DNA of 64,000 nt, taken from positions 310,001 through 374,000 of the forward strand of contig OX365934.1 of assembly GCA_947243795.1 (NCBI GenBank), written 5' to 3'. Below the pieces are notes generated by a model that saw only the letters and a list, made by a program, of their open reading frames with translations, was not told where the DNA came from and searched no databases. The first letter of the stretch is position 1; the number at the start of each line of letters is the position of its first letter. A program made the translations under genes and the position numbers. The stretch is from Saccharomyces uvarum. Taxonomy: Eukaryota; Ascomycota; Saccharomycetes; Saccharomycetales; Saccharomycetaceae. Shown piece by piece: positions 1 to 8,661 of this stretch.

Positions 1-81
1 AAAATAACATCCTAATCAGAAACATGTTTTACTAACAAATTAAAAATTGTATTTCCTTACAATGTTTTATTTTTTATATAG
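1..81 (+). other. RPL28: RPL28 intron, 3' part
   Basis: This is the 3' end of the RPL28 intron; its 5' part lies outside the window. A perfect yeast branch-point box TACTAAC sits at 30-36 and the acceptor AG is at 80-81 after a T-rich stretch. Splicing here restores the Ala codon that is split between exons 1 and 2 in the S. cerevisiae gene. Confidence 0.93.
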
Positions 82-482
82 CCGGTAAAGGTCGTGTCGG
101 TAAGCACAGAAAGCATCCCGGTGGTAGAGGTATGGCCGGTGGTCAACATCATCACAGAATTAACATGGATAAATACCATCCAGGTTACTTCGGTAAGGTC
201 GGTATGAGATACTTCCACAAGCAACAAGCTCATTTCTGGAAGCCAGTCTTGAACTTGGACAAATTGTGGACTTTGATCCCAGAAGACAAGAGAGACCAAT
301 ACTTGAAGTCTGCTTCCAAGGAATCTGCTCCAGTCATTGACACCTTGGCTGCCGGTTACGGTAAGATCTTGGGTAAGGGTAGAATTCCAAACGTTCCAGT
401 TATCGTCAAGGCTAGATTTGTCTCCAAGTTGGCTGAAGAAAAGATCAGAGCTGCTGGTGGTGTTGTTGAATTGATCGCTTAA
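82..482 (+). CDS. RPL28: 60S ribosomal protein L28 (uL15), exon 2, 5' partial
   Basis: Exon 2 encodes residues 17-149 of the large-subunit protein uL15, the cycloheximide-resistance locus CYH2. The exon starts with the last two bases of a split Ala codon, then the very basic Gly/Lys/His-rich N-terminal segment ([16 protein letters not shown]) and the conserved [15 protein letters not shown] stretch. It ends VVELIA-stop. The 401-base length equals the S. cerevisiae exon exactly. Exon 1 (49 nt in S. cerevisiae) is upstream of the window. Codon choice is strongly biased to highly expressed codons (GGT, AAG, TTG, AGA), as expected for a ribosomal protein. Confidence 0.97.
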
Positions 483-701
483 GCGTATTGATTATAACTT
501 TATATCTATTTTCAAACAATTCTATATATTTTTAGTATAATCTAATTCAACGTCTACTTTGTAATATACATATCACGCATTTTCGCTGTTCCAGTATTGT
601 CATTTTTCGTAACTCGAAATTGCTGCTAGCTATTAATTTCAACGCTTTTATCGCTTTTCTCCAAGATTCAAAAAATGTATATAAACAAAGGGTCTGAAGA
701 G

Positions 702-727
702 AAAACAAACAAACAAACAAACAAAAA
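702..727 (+). repeat. (AAAC)n microsatellite upstream of YGL101W
   Basis: About five AAAC units plus an A-rich tail lie about 40 bases before the YGL101W start codon, so probably in its 5' leader. The rest of 483-764 is AT-rich and holds the RPL28 3' end and YGL101W promoter; I see no gene there. Confidence 0.8.
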
Positions 728-764
728 AGCAAACATTCGTTAACAAAAAGATCGAAGAGCAAAA

Positions 765-1412
765 ATGACTACGAACAGTATCTGGAAGCCAGAAGACAAT
801 GTTCCTGCCAACATTTTAGCGGTTCTCTTGAAGCCTCATCCCAATTATCAGTTAGCGTTCTTAAACATCGTCCAACTTCTGAAAACGCAAAGGAGAACAG
901 GTTGGGTTTACCATGATATCGATCCATGTGAAAGTATATCCGATCACATGTATAGAATGGGCTTAACTTCAATGTTGATTACGAACAAAGATATCGATCG
1001 TAACAAATGTGTTAGAATTGCCCTCGTTCATGATTTTGCGGAATCACTAGTGGGTGACATAACTCCTAATGACCCCATGACAAAGGAGGAGAAACATCGT
1101 AGAGAGTTTGAAACTGTCAAGTACCTATGTGAGACCGTGATCAAACCGTGTAATGAAACTGCATCGAAAGAAATCCTTGATGATTGGTTAGCATACGAAA
1201 ATCAAACTTGTTTGGAAGGGAGGTATGTCAAAGATATCGATAAGTATGAAATGCTGGTACAATGTTTCGAGTATGAACAGAAGTATAATGGGAAGAAAGA
1301 TTTGGAACAATTTTGGAGCGCCATCAGTGACATTAAGACCGAGGAAGTTAAAGGATGGACCCAACGTCTATTAGAAGATCGAAAAGCTTTTTTTGATAGT
1401 TTGAAAAAGTAA
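765..1412 (+). CDS. YGL101W: HD-domain 5'-deoxynucleotidase family protein
   Basis: This 215-residue protein is the orthologue of YGL101W (paralogue YBR242W; human HDDC2; bacterial YfbR family). It is an HD-domain metal-dependent phosphohydrolase expected to dephosphorylate deoxynucleoside 5'-monophosphates. The metal-binding signature is intact: His61 (DHMYRMG), His89-Asp90 (ALVHDFAES) and Asp157 (VKDIDKYE). The GDITP motif at 97-101 is also typical of the family. Length matches S. cerevisiae. It is an independent plus-strand gene between RPL28 and SEH1. The family assignment is firm; the precise substrate in vivo is inferred. Confidence 0.94.
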   Translation: MTTNSIWKPEDNVPANILAVLLKPHPNYQLAFLNIVQLLKTQRRTGWVYHDIDPCESISDHMYRMGLTSMLITNKDIDRNKCVRIALVHDFAESLVGDITPNDPMTKEEKHRREFETVKYLCETVIKPCNETASKEILDDWLAYENQTCLEGRYVKDIDKYEMLVQCFEYEQKYNGKKDLEQFWSAISDIKTEEVKGWTQRLLEDRKAFFDSLKK

Positions 1413-1820
1413 GTTAGCATTTAGTATTCTCAAAAGAAACAAAGAATCGGTGTTTCCATCAAAGAATTTTATTTGATTACTATTCCTTGATGTTCCTTTG
1501 AAGCATTCGCCCATTTTGTATTGTATTTATTTTACCCTCACCGCCCGGTATGTAGTATATGTAACTTTAGAAACGATTTCTGTACATTGATAGCGAGATA
1601 TTCGCAGATACTATTACTTTATTTTACCGATTGTAGCACATGTATCATTAAGCCAGATATATTTCGTTCTATCCTTTATTGTTTGTTACCTTCCGTGAAA
1701 TAATACATGAGAAAAAATAATTAATTAAAGAATAGGAACCACGTAAATTCAAATTTGGAAAAAGAGACTGCTTTTAAAAGGATACAAACAAACAAGACCA
1801 GACCGCCAATTCCTTCAGAA
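1413..1820. other. Intergenic YGL101W-SEH1
   Basis: Holds the 3' end of YGL101W and the SEH1 promoter. The SEH1 reading frame stays open to 1755 without another ATG, so the start is placed at 1821. No other gene seen. Confidence 0.6.
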
Positions 1821-2873
1821 ATGCAACCTTTTGATAGTGGGCATGATGATCTGGTTCATGATGTCGTTTATGACTTTTATGGTAGACATGTGGCAACCTG
1901 CTCTTCCGATCAGCATATTAAAGTTTTCAAATTGGATAAGGAAACAAGCAATTGGGAGCTAAGTGACTCCTGGAGAGCTCATGACAGTAGCATTGTCGCC
2001 ATTGATTGGGCAAGTCCAGAATACGGGCGCATTATTGCATCAGCTTCTTATGACAAAACAGTGAAATTATGGGAAGAAGACCCTGACCAAGAAGAATGCT
2101 CAGGCCGTCGTTGGAACAGACTGTGTACTTTAAATGATTCCAAAGGATCGCTTTACAGTGTGAAATTTGCACCTGCACATTTAGGTTTAAAAGTAGCATG
2201 CATAGGTAACGATGGAACGCTCAGAATTTATGATGCTTTAGAACCTTCTGACTTGAGATCATGGACATTAACCTCAGAAATCAAAGTGCTATCTATACCA
2301 CCAGCAAACCACCTACAGTCCGACTTTTGTCTCTCTTGGTGTCCTTCTAGATTTTCGCCTGAAAAGCTTGCAGTATCTTCATTGGAGCAAGCGATTATTT
2401 ATCAAAGAGGTAAAGATGGTAAACTGCATATTGCAGCAAGACTCCCCGGTCATAAAAGTTTAATAAGAAGTGTTAGCTGGGCTCCCTCCATTGGCAGATG
2501 GTATCAACTAATTGCCACAGGTTGCAAAGACGGTAAGATTCGCATTTTCAAAATCACAGAAAAGTTATTGGGTGCCCTGACTTCAGAGGAGTCATCTAGC
2601 AACTCAAACCTATTCGACAACGGTACTGATGTCGACATGGATGGACAAGTAAGGCCAGGTTCAAACGACGAAGAGAAGGGCGAACTACAATCAAGCTTAG
2701 AGGTTGAACTATTAAGTGAACATGATGACCATAACGGCGAAGTTTGGTCTGTGTCTTGGAACCTAACAGGTACAATACTAAGTAGCGCGGGCGACGACGG
2801 GAAGGTGCGTTTATGGAAAGCAACTTATTCAAATGAATTCAAGTGTATGTCAGTGATTACTGCCCAAAAATGA
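1821..2873 (+). CDS. SEH1: Nucleoporin/SEACAT subunit Seh1
   Basis: This 350-residue WD40 protein begins MQPFDSGHDDLVHDV, as in S. cerevisiae (349 aa). It is a shared subunit of the Nup84 (Y-shaped) complex of the nuclear pore and of the SEA/GATOR2 complex on the vacuole that controls TORC1. WD-type repeats are visible throughout, for example ATCSSDQHIKVFKL, IASASYDKTVKLWEE and LSSAGDDGKVRLWKA near the C-terminus. An acidic, low-complexity loop (about residues 263-300) is the most diverged part. NUP145, another member of the Nup84 complex, lies 22 kb downstream in the same window. Confidence 0.96.
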   Translation: MQPFDSGHDDLVHDVVYDFYGRHVATCSSDQHIKVFKLDKETSNWELSDSWRAHDSSIVAIDWASPEYGRIIASASYDKTVKLWEEDPDQEECSGRRWNRLCTLNDSKGSLYSVKFAPAHLGLKVACIGNDGTLRIYDALEPSDLRSWTLTSEIKVLSIPPANHLQSDFCLSWCPSRFSPEKLAVSSLEQAIIYQRGKDGKLHIAARLPGHKSLIRSVSWAPSIGRWYQLIATGCKDGKIRIFKITEKLLGALTSEESSSNSNLFDNGTDVDMDGQVRPGSNDEEKGELQSSLEVELLSEHDDHNGEVWSVSWNLTGTILSSAGDDGKVRLWKATYSNEFKCMSVITAQK

Positions 2874-3099
2874 TATATATAATAGACATATATATGTATG
2901 TTTCTGGGTATCTGATTGTATATGTAAATTAGTCTGTGTACGTCAAAACAATGAAAAACCTAAAAAAGGGTGGAAGTGCAGTCAAGTTTTTATTGAATAC
3001 ACTAGCTGTTCAGTTTAGACATAATTATTGCAGGATAGTGTATTATATTATGATTTATTGCTTTGTTTTTACGTCAAATTTCCTAGCCTCTTCGCCTGG

Positions 3100-3173
3100 A
3101 AATTTTTCAATGCCGAGATTAAAAAAAATTTGCCATTGAAAATAACTGCTACTACTTACAAAGTGGTGATGAG
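3100..3173 (+). promoter_or_regulatory. RRPE and PAC-like elements of the LSG1 promoter
   Basis: AAATTTTTCA (3100-3109) matches the ribosomal RNA processing element core, and GTGATGAG (3166-3173) is one base from the PAC box GCGATGAG. This pairing is typical of ribosome-biogenesis genes and fits LSG1, which starts 63 bases further on. Motif matches only; function is inferred. Confidence 0.55.
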
Positions 3174-3235
3174 CTACCAAAGTATTTTTATTCAAGTGTA
3201 CAGCGAGAACCAGTATACTAAATTCCGAAATAACT

Positions 3236-5158
3236 ATGCCACCAAAAGAAGCTCCTAAGAAATGGAAGGCACCAAAAGGGCCAAAACCTAATCACCGCAA
3301 GAATAAAAATAAGCTTGAATTGGGTAGAGCCATTAAATATGCCCGTCAAAAAGAAAACGCTATCGAATATCTACCTGATGGTGAAATGAGATTCACTACC
3401 GATAAGCATGAAGCTAACTGGGTCAAATTAAGATCCGTGACTCAAGAATCGGCTTTGGATGAGTTTTTGAGTACAGCTGCACTAGCAGACAAGGATTTCA
3501 CAGCTGATAGGCACTCGAGCGTCAAAATTATTAGAATGGATAGTGGTGATGATTCCGCTACTTCTCAAGGATTTTCTCTAACTAATGAGCAACGTGGTAC
3601 CCTTAACGCAAAGCAGAGGGCACTTTCCAAAGATTTAATCGTTCCAAGAAGACCTGCCTGGGATGAGGGCATGACGAAGTTTCAACTGGATAGACAAGAA
3701 AAGGAGGCGTTTTTGGAGTGGAGAAGAAAATTAGCACATTTGCAAGAAAGCAATGAGGATCTGTTGTTAACACCTTTCGAAAGAAACATTGAAGTTTGGA
3801 AGCAATTATGGAGAGTGGTTGAAAGATCAGATTTGGTTGTTCAAATTGTGGATGCAAGAGATCCTTTATTGTTTAGATCGGTCGATTTAGAAAGATATGT
3901 GAAAGAATCAGATGAAAGAAAGGAAAATTTACTGTTAGTCAATAAAGCTGATTTATTAACAAAAAAACAGCGTATTACCTGGGCCAAGTACTTTATTTCA
4001 AAAAATATCTCATTCACGTTCTATTCTGCATTGAGAGCCAACCAACTATTGGAATTACAAAAGGAACTGGGAGACGATTACAGGGAGCAGGAAATTGAAG
4101 AAGCTGATGAAGAAGACTTAGATGTTGATGAAGCAATTTTGGAAAAAGTTAACATTTTGTCTATTGATCAATTGGAAGAACTGTTTTTATCAAAGGCACC
4201 AAAAGAACCTTTACTACCACCTTTACCTGGCCAATCCTCTTTGATTAATATTGGTTTGGTTGGTTATCCAAATGTTGGTAAATCTTCCACAATCAATTCC
4301 CTGGTAGGTGCCAAGAAAGTTTCAGTCTCATCCACACCTGGTAAAACCAAGCATTTCCAAACCATCAAATTATCTGATTCGGTCATGCTATGTGATTGTC
4401 CCGGTCTTGTCTTTCCAAATTTTGCCTACAACAAAGGTGAACTTGTGTGTAACGGTGTTTTGCCGATTGATCAGTTACGTGATTACATCGGCCCAGCAGG
4501 TTTAGTAGCAGAAAGAATACCTAAGTACTACATTGAAGCTATCTATGGTATTCACATTCAAACCAAATCTAAGGATGAAGGTGGGAATGGAGAAATTCCG
4601 ACTGCTCAAGAACTGTTAGTTGCGTACGCAAGAGCACGTGGTTACATGACTCAAGGCTACGGTTCAGCTGATGAATCCAGAGCAAGTCGTTATATATTGA
4701 AAGATTACGTCAACGGGAAGTTACTGTATATCAATCCTCCACCTCATCTTGAAGACGATACGCCTTACACTAGAGAAGAAAGCGAAGAATTTAACAAGGA
4801 ATTGTATGTCTTTGACAGGCTACCGGAAACCAGAAAAGAGCAAGTGCAAAGTGCTGCTAAAGCTAAAGGTATCGCTGTTGTGGATTTAGCTCGTGATTTG
4901 AATCAGCTAACATTCTCTGCTCATACTGGTGGTGACATTGAGAAGGAAGCTAAATCCGTCACACACGGTGGTAAGCAAGCCGCATTGTACAATGCAGCCG
5001 AGGACTTGGATAGAGATTTTTTCAGAATGAACAACGTTGAAGGTAGATTAAGTACGCCATTCCACAAAATTCAAAATAATACAGATGGTAAGAGACACAA
5101 CAAAAAAAATAAGAGCAAAAATGCCAAGAGCAAGGTTTTTAGCATTGATAACAACTAA
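3236..5158 (+). CDS. LSG1: 60S biogenesis GTPase Lsg1
   Basis: This 640-residue cytoplasmic GTPase releases the export adaptor Nmd3 from late pre-60S subunits. It is a circularly permuted GTPase: the G4 motif NKADL (residue 236 on) precedes the P-loop GYPNVGKSS (343-351), the G2-like STPGKTKH and the G3 DCPG (from 387). The N-terminus is rich in Lys/Pro and the C-terminus ends in a basic tail (KRHNKKNKSKNAKSK). Length equals the S. cerevisiae protein. The start ATG is the first in frame. It is likely co-regulated with other ribosome-biogenesis genes through the upstream RRPE and PAC-like elements. Confidence 0.97.
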   Translation: MPPKEAPKKWKAPKGPKPNHRKNKNKLELGRAIKYARQKENAIEYLPDGEMRFTTDKHEANWVKLRSVTQESALDEFLSTAALADKDFTADRHSSVKIIRMDSGDDSATSQGFSLTNEQRGTLNAKQRALSKDLIVPRRPAWDEGMTKFQLDRQEKEAFLEWRRKLAHLQESNEDLLLTPFERNIEVWKQLWRVVERSDLVVQIVDARDPLLFRSVDLERYVKESDERKENLLLVNKADLLTKKQRITWAKYFISKNISFTFYSALRANQLLELQKELGDDYREQEIEEADEEDLDVDEAILEKVNILSIDQLEELFLSKAPKEPLLPPLPGQSSLINIGLVGYPNVGKSSTINSLVGAKKVSVSSTPGKTKHFQTIKLSDSVMLCDCPGLVFPNFAYNKGELVCNGVLPIDQLRDYIGPAGLVAERIPKYYIEAIYGIHIQTKSKDEGGNGEIPTAQELLVAYARARGYMTQGYGSADESRASRYILKDYVNGKLLYINPPPHLEDDTPYTREESEEFNKELYVFDRLPETRKEQVQSAAKAKGIAVVDLARDLNQLTFSAHTGGDIEKEAKSVTHGGKQAALYNAAEDLDRDFFRMNNVEGRLSTPFHKIQNNTDGKRHNKKNKSKNAKSKVFSIDNN

Positions 5159-5280
5159 CCATCTCCTAAATATTTCTTCATTACATAAATGTATATTAAC
5201 TTCTTTCGTCTCGTCAGTTATGAACCTTCAATAATGGTGGGTGTGTTAAAATAACCCTAACGAATTGTATATCTTCTCTG

Positions 5281-5287
5281 TTACCCG
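5281..5287 (+). promoter_or_regulatory. Reb1 site upstream of snR82
   Basis: TTACCCG matches the Reb1 core. It lies about 100 bases before the inferred start of snR82 and over 700 bases before USE1, so it most likely serves the snoRNA. Confidence 0.45.
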
Positions 5288-5381
5288 ACTTGTTATTAAA
5301 AATGTTTTTCAACCCTTTTTAAGCTCTTCATATTTTAGTCTTTCATCTTTATTTCTTTACTGTTTCTAATTTGTTAATATC

Positions 5382-5649
5382 TTTCTTTGGATAAAATTTA
5401 AAAAATACCAAGGCTCTTCAACACATTTCAACATGTTCAAGTGATCTGTGGTAGTGGGTAAACATTGTGGATTAGTTGGTTTGGTTCTCGGGAGTTTTTC
5501 CTGGGAGTCGAACTGGTTTTTCTATGTGGTTATCCTTAAGCTTCGCAAATTACACTTTATCCCACGCATTAAGAAATAAGCTCAAGATGCCTAGAATAAG
5601 TTTAAATCCTGCCCTTTTTCGCTAACAGTGACTGAGTACCTCCACAGTC
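5382..5649 (+). ncRNA. SNR82: H/ACA snoRNA snR82 (approximate ends)
   Basis: S. cerevisiae carries the box H/ACA snoRNA snR82 (about 268 nt; guides pseudouridylation of 25S rRNA) between LSG1 and USE1. The same interval here is unusually GC-rich for an intergenic region from about 5440 to 5650. It contains hairpin-forming segments, an H-box-like AGAATA near 5593 and an ACA at 5644-5646 that would sit three bases from the 3' end at 5649. Counting back 268 nt gives the start. Ends and strand are inferred from synteny, the ACA rule and the upstream Reb1 site, not from an alignment. Confidence 0.55.
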
Positions 5650-5996
5650 TATAGTTTGATAGTAGATGGGCAGAAATTTTTTTATTTTTATTAGTTTATT
5701 TGTATATGTATCTACTGATGGCTGTACGTAATTACACCTGATGTCTTGACACTTTAGTATGATGCGAACCGACGCATCTACTTGTATTCATTCAGCTTTC
5801 ATCTTAGTTTTTCATCTCCGTATGCCAATATGGCACGCCATTGTAGGGCTGTGGGCGAGAGAAAATATGTACTACACGTTACAAGCTCTCATTGAATTCC
5901 AAAAGGGAGAAGAGGGTTTGAAAGCAAGGACTAATAGAGAAAGGTTGAGCGCCATTCAGAATAACAACTACAATATTTCACTCTAGCGAACGCACG
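5650..5996. other. Intergenic snR82-USE1
   Basis: USE1 promoter region. A 75-codon open frame at 5759-5986 ends 11 bases before the USE1 ATG; I see no family signature in it and treat it as chance. Confidence 0.5.
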
Positions 5997-6734
5997 ATGG
6001 CTGAAGTATCTAATGATCCGTTTTTGACCTATGTTTTGAACAGCAAACAGTTATCAAATTTGGATCGGCTACGAAAGAAGGCAGTTACAAAACAATTGGA
6101 ATTAAGTGCAGACCATAAGAATTCAGAGGAGTTCTTAAAGTATCAAAATATGTATCAAACAGAAGCATTCGAGTGTCTACAAAATAAGCATGATACACAC
6201 AAAATAATGGAATCTCAGTACGAATCATACCAGAGAAATTCCAAAACAAAAAGGTACAGTATTGATCTAGACTCTGTACATTCAACGGATGCGTACCCAC
6301 AAGAAGACGATCTAAATGAGGATTTCCTTGAAAGAAATGAGGACGATGAAGGTGTTAGGGAATTGAGGAAGAGGTTATTAGGAAAACAGCGAAGCAACAG
6401 TATAGGGTATGAATCTGTAAAATCAGTAGACAGGCAGATTGAAGATCAAGATAACTTGCAACAAGATCTAATTCAAGATATGAGTAAGCTTGTCGGGAGT
6501 CTGAAGCAGGGTGCCGTGGCATTTCAATCAGCACTCGATGAAGATAAGCAAGTTCTTGGAGCCGCAGAAATTGGTATTCAAGTTGCATCGCAAGGTTTGA
6601 TGGACGTTAGTGGTAAATTGAGAAAATACGACAAGAGCAAATTGAGTTATTTATTTTACATTACAGTTTTCATTTTCATGATCCTCGGTTTGATACTCAC
6701 ATTTATAATAATTCAGCTCTTTCCAGCCCTCTGA
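5997..6734 (+). CDS. USE1: ER t-SNARE Use1
   Basis: This 245-residue SNARE acts in Golgi-to-ER retrograde fusion with Ufe1, Sec20 and Sec22. The C-terminal half carries the SNARE region (about 140-210: SVDRQIEDQD, MSKLVGSLKQGAVAFQ, EDKQVLGAAEIGIQ), followed by a single C-terminal membrane anchor (about 218-245). There is no signal peptide, so it is a tail-anchored protein. Length matches S. cerevisiae. The SNARE and anchor parts are nearly unchanged while the N-terminal domain is diverged. Confidence 0.96.
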   Translation: MAEVSNDPFLTYVLNSKQLSNLDRLRKKAVTKQLELSADHKNSEEFLKYQNMYQTEAFECLQNKHDTHKIMESQYESYQRNSKTKRYSIDLDSVHSTDAYPQEDDLNEDFLERNEDDEGVRELRKRLLGKQRSNSIGYESVKSVDRQIEDQDNLQQDLIQDMSKLVGSLKQGAVAFQSALDEDKQVLGAAEIGIQVASQGLMDVSGKLRKYDKSKLSYLFYITVFIFMILGLILTFIIIQLFPAL

Positions 6735-7505
6735 AACGGTTGTGGCATCGTCAAGTCGCATATACAGCTTACGATTCTTGAATAATGTAATAAAGCATTA
6801 TTTTATGTTATATATTGGGAAGAGGTTATATTTTAAAATGTATGTAGCTTCCGTTCTTATTGTTTAAAAACATAACATAGCACGATTGTTGTGGAACTGC
6901 GGGTTTTTAAGAATAATCACTGTGACGGTGAAAAGACCAGACAAAAGTGTTGGGATCCATACGTTTATTACCCACTTAATGAGAATGGCAGCAAAAATTA
7001 ATTGAGTTACTTGTATTGATAAAATACAGCAATTGTTTTTCTTTTGAGGCAATGAGTAAAGAATAAACATAAAAAATAGAAAAAATATAGCAATGAATAC
7101 ATATACAGCATCATGGTCGAGCTGAAAACACTTTAAACCTGGAGAGAATCCATTTATTACTACTCATATGGTGAGACTGAAACAATACCAATGCCTTCTA
7201 TAAATCAATATATTATGTTGTTGATAATTAGTAGTTTAGTAAGTACTAATAATTAAGAATGCGCAGCTCTTTCTTATAAAATATATGAGAGGCATATAAA
7301 ACACACGCTGATTGGTTATATGAAACCCAAAGGTTCAGACATAAGTCAAAACATAGATAATAAGTTATCAAGTGTAACTCATTTCCTTATATGCTAACTG
7401 TTGGTCAACTAATAGACCTTTAACTTTATCTTCACTAATTACTAGATTTGGTTATCTGTATCATAATGAAACAATATATATATTGATCTTCAAATTGGAT
7501 GATAA
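6735..7505. other. Intergenic USE1 to first LTR
   Basis: AT-rich stretch without a convincing gene. It contains one perfect match to the 11-base ARS consensus on the minus strand (7064-7074) and a segment at about 7214-7400 that begins TGTTG and contains TATA-like runs. That segment could be a further decayed LTR, but I could not identify its family. Confidence 0.4.
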
Positions 7506-7854
7506 TTTCTGGAATTCCATTGTTTCTTAATGTTATAATATTACGTATATAAATTATACTAGATGTTCTCCTCATGGATTTAGGAATCCATAAAATAGAA
7601 TCAATGGTTTTGCATGATACTATAAGTAGGATTCTGTCTTTCTTTTTATACATTTTCATTTTCGATCCTATTACAATATCAATACTTGCGCTTCAGCTTC
7701 CATTAATTTCGATGGCAGTTTGAATCTTGCCTTACTGGCCTTGTAATTTATGGAAATTTGGGCCACAAACTTGGTAACATTCCTAATTGGGATGTCAACA
7801 AAAACCCTGGTGAAATGTCATCTTCTTCAACACCCGAATACACCTATTCCAACA
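7506..7854 (-). mobile_element. Solo delta-type LTR (Ty1/Ty2 family), relic
   Basis: On the minus strand this resembles a Ty1/Ty2 delta LTR, with a family-like start (ending TTCCAACA on the plus strand) and the conserved block around CTTCAGCTTCCATTAATTTC. It shares roughly 220 bases of clear similarity with the second LTR at 9756-10061, but its U3 part differs. No internal Ty sequence accompanies it, so it is a solo LTR left by LTR-LTR recombination. No clean target duplication is visible; it looks old and degraded. It lies about 95 bases upstream of a tRNA gene, the usual Ty1 target zone. Confidence 0.8.
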
Positions 7855-7948
7855 CGACTTTTTATTTTGAAATTTCTATAAGTGTAAAGACCTCTACTAT
7901 TCGGAATGACTATAATAACCCATGGTTGAGAATAAGCAACAGAAGTTT

Positions 7949-8020
7949 GCCATCTTAGTATAGTGGTTAGTACACAACATTGTGGCTGTTGAAACCCTGG
8001 TTCGATTCTAGGAGGTGGCA
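7949..8020 (+). tRNA. tH(GUG): tRNA-His (GUG)
   Basis: The 72-nt sequence folds as a cloverleaf: acceptor GCCATCT/AGGTGGC, D arm GTATAGTGGTTAGTAC, anticodon stem-loop CAACA-TTGTGGC-TGTTG with anticodon GTG, and T arm CCTGG-TTCGATT-CTAGG. There is no intron. Compared with the S. cerevisiae tRNA-His I remember (stem CATCG/CGATG), the anticodon stem differs but stays paired. It is transcribed by Pol III from internal A and B boxes (GGTTCGATTCT is the B box). A T-rich run follows. Confidence 0.96.
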
Positions 8021-8184
8021 TTATATTTTTACTCATCCATCCTATTCTATAATACGATGATCCGGCGAATGTTATTTATTTTTGAAAACTAAATAAAACA
8101 ATAAAACTCAAGAGATGACGGAGGACAATGAGCAGCTGTAGCTATGGGTGCTGGTAAACATCCTTATACCGGCGTATTTAGTGC

Positions 8185-8330
8185 TGGCATCCTCCATGGA
8201 AGGATAGTTTCTCAAATTTCAAAAAAATCTGCCGCATCCAAGGCCCTTAACTGGGGTGATATAAACTTGATGAAGTAACGGGAAAAGAATGTCCAAATAT
8301 TTCTAATTTGGAAGCATTTTTCTTCAGGGG
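8185..8330 (+). pseudogene. Collapsed tandem copy of the SDR gene (promoter + 3' tail only)
   Basis: Two blocks here repeat parts of the intact SDR gene just downstream. First, 8191-8275 aligns with the SDR promoter at 8443-8525: both carry a TCCAYGGAAG element, then, after nearly equal spacing (67 versus 64 bases), the identical 12-mer GATATAAACTTG (8258-8269; 8507-8518). Second, 8292-8310 (TCCAAATATTTCTAATTTG) is identical to 9664-9682, which holds the last codons and stop of the SDR gene, and the similarity runs on a little further. The gene body is missing between the blocks, with a short TGAAG homology at the junction. I infer a former tandem duplicate that lost its coding region. Confidence 0.6.
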
Positions 8331-8444
8331 CTTCAGGATGTATGTTTATACATATTCGAACGTATGTTTATTTAAATTATATATTTGTGCTTAGTAATAT
8401 TGCCTTCCAAGAGAGTAGCTACGCGCGAATTTCTCACCGACGCC

Positions 8445-8546
8445 TTCCACGGAAGAAGGTTTTCAAGCTTTAGGGGTAGCGATTGCAGCAAGGTTTTCAT
8501 TGAAGCGATATAAACTTGGTGATGTCTACAATCTCCCCCTATATAA
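8445..8546 (+). promoter_or_regulatory. SDR promoter: PDRE-like site and TATA box
   Basis: TTCCACGGAA (8445-8454) is the reverse complement of TTCCGTGGAA, a known variant of the pleiotropic drug response element bound by Pdr1/Pdr3. An AGGGG stress-type pentamer follows at 8472-8476, and a TATA box TATATAA lies at 8540-8546, 116 bases before the SDR ATG. Regulation by Pdr1/Pdr3 is inferred from the motif only. Confidence 0.5.
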
Positions 8547-8661
8547 CTTAACGTTGCAATACTGGTTGAACCAATTATACTTGTTTTATCAATGGAGTAT
8601 AGTTTGGAAAGACAAACCCATCAGAGAAACTAGCTTATCTTGTTAGAACGACAAAATTACC

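Noticed and set aside
5759-5986. 75-codon open frame just before USE1
   Set aside because: No recognisable similarity; it lies in the USE1 promoter/leader and is short enough to be chance.
7064-7074. Perfect 11-base ARS consensus match (minus strand) downstream of USE1
   Set aside because: About one such match is expected by chance in 64 kb of AT-rich sequence, and I could not see supporting B elements.
7214-7405. Possible third LTR beginning TGTTG upstream of the first delta
   Set aside because: I could not match it to any Ty LTR family or find a matching end, so it is mentioned only in the intergenic entry.
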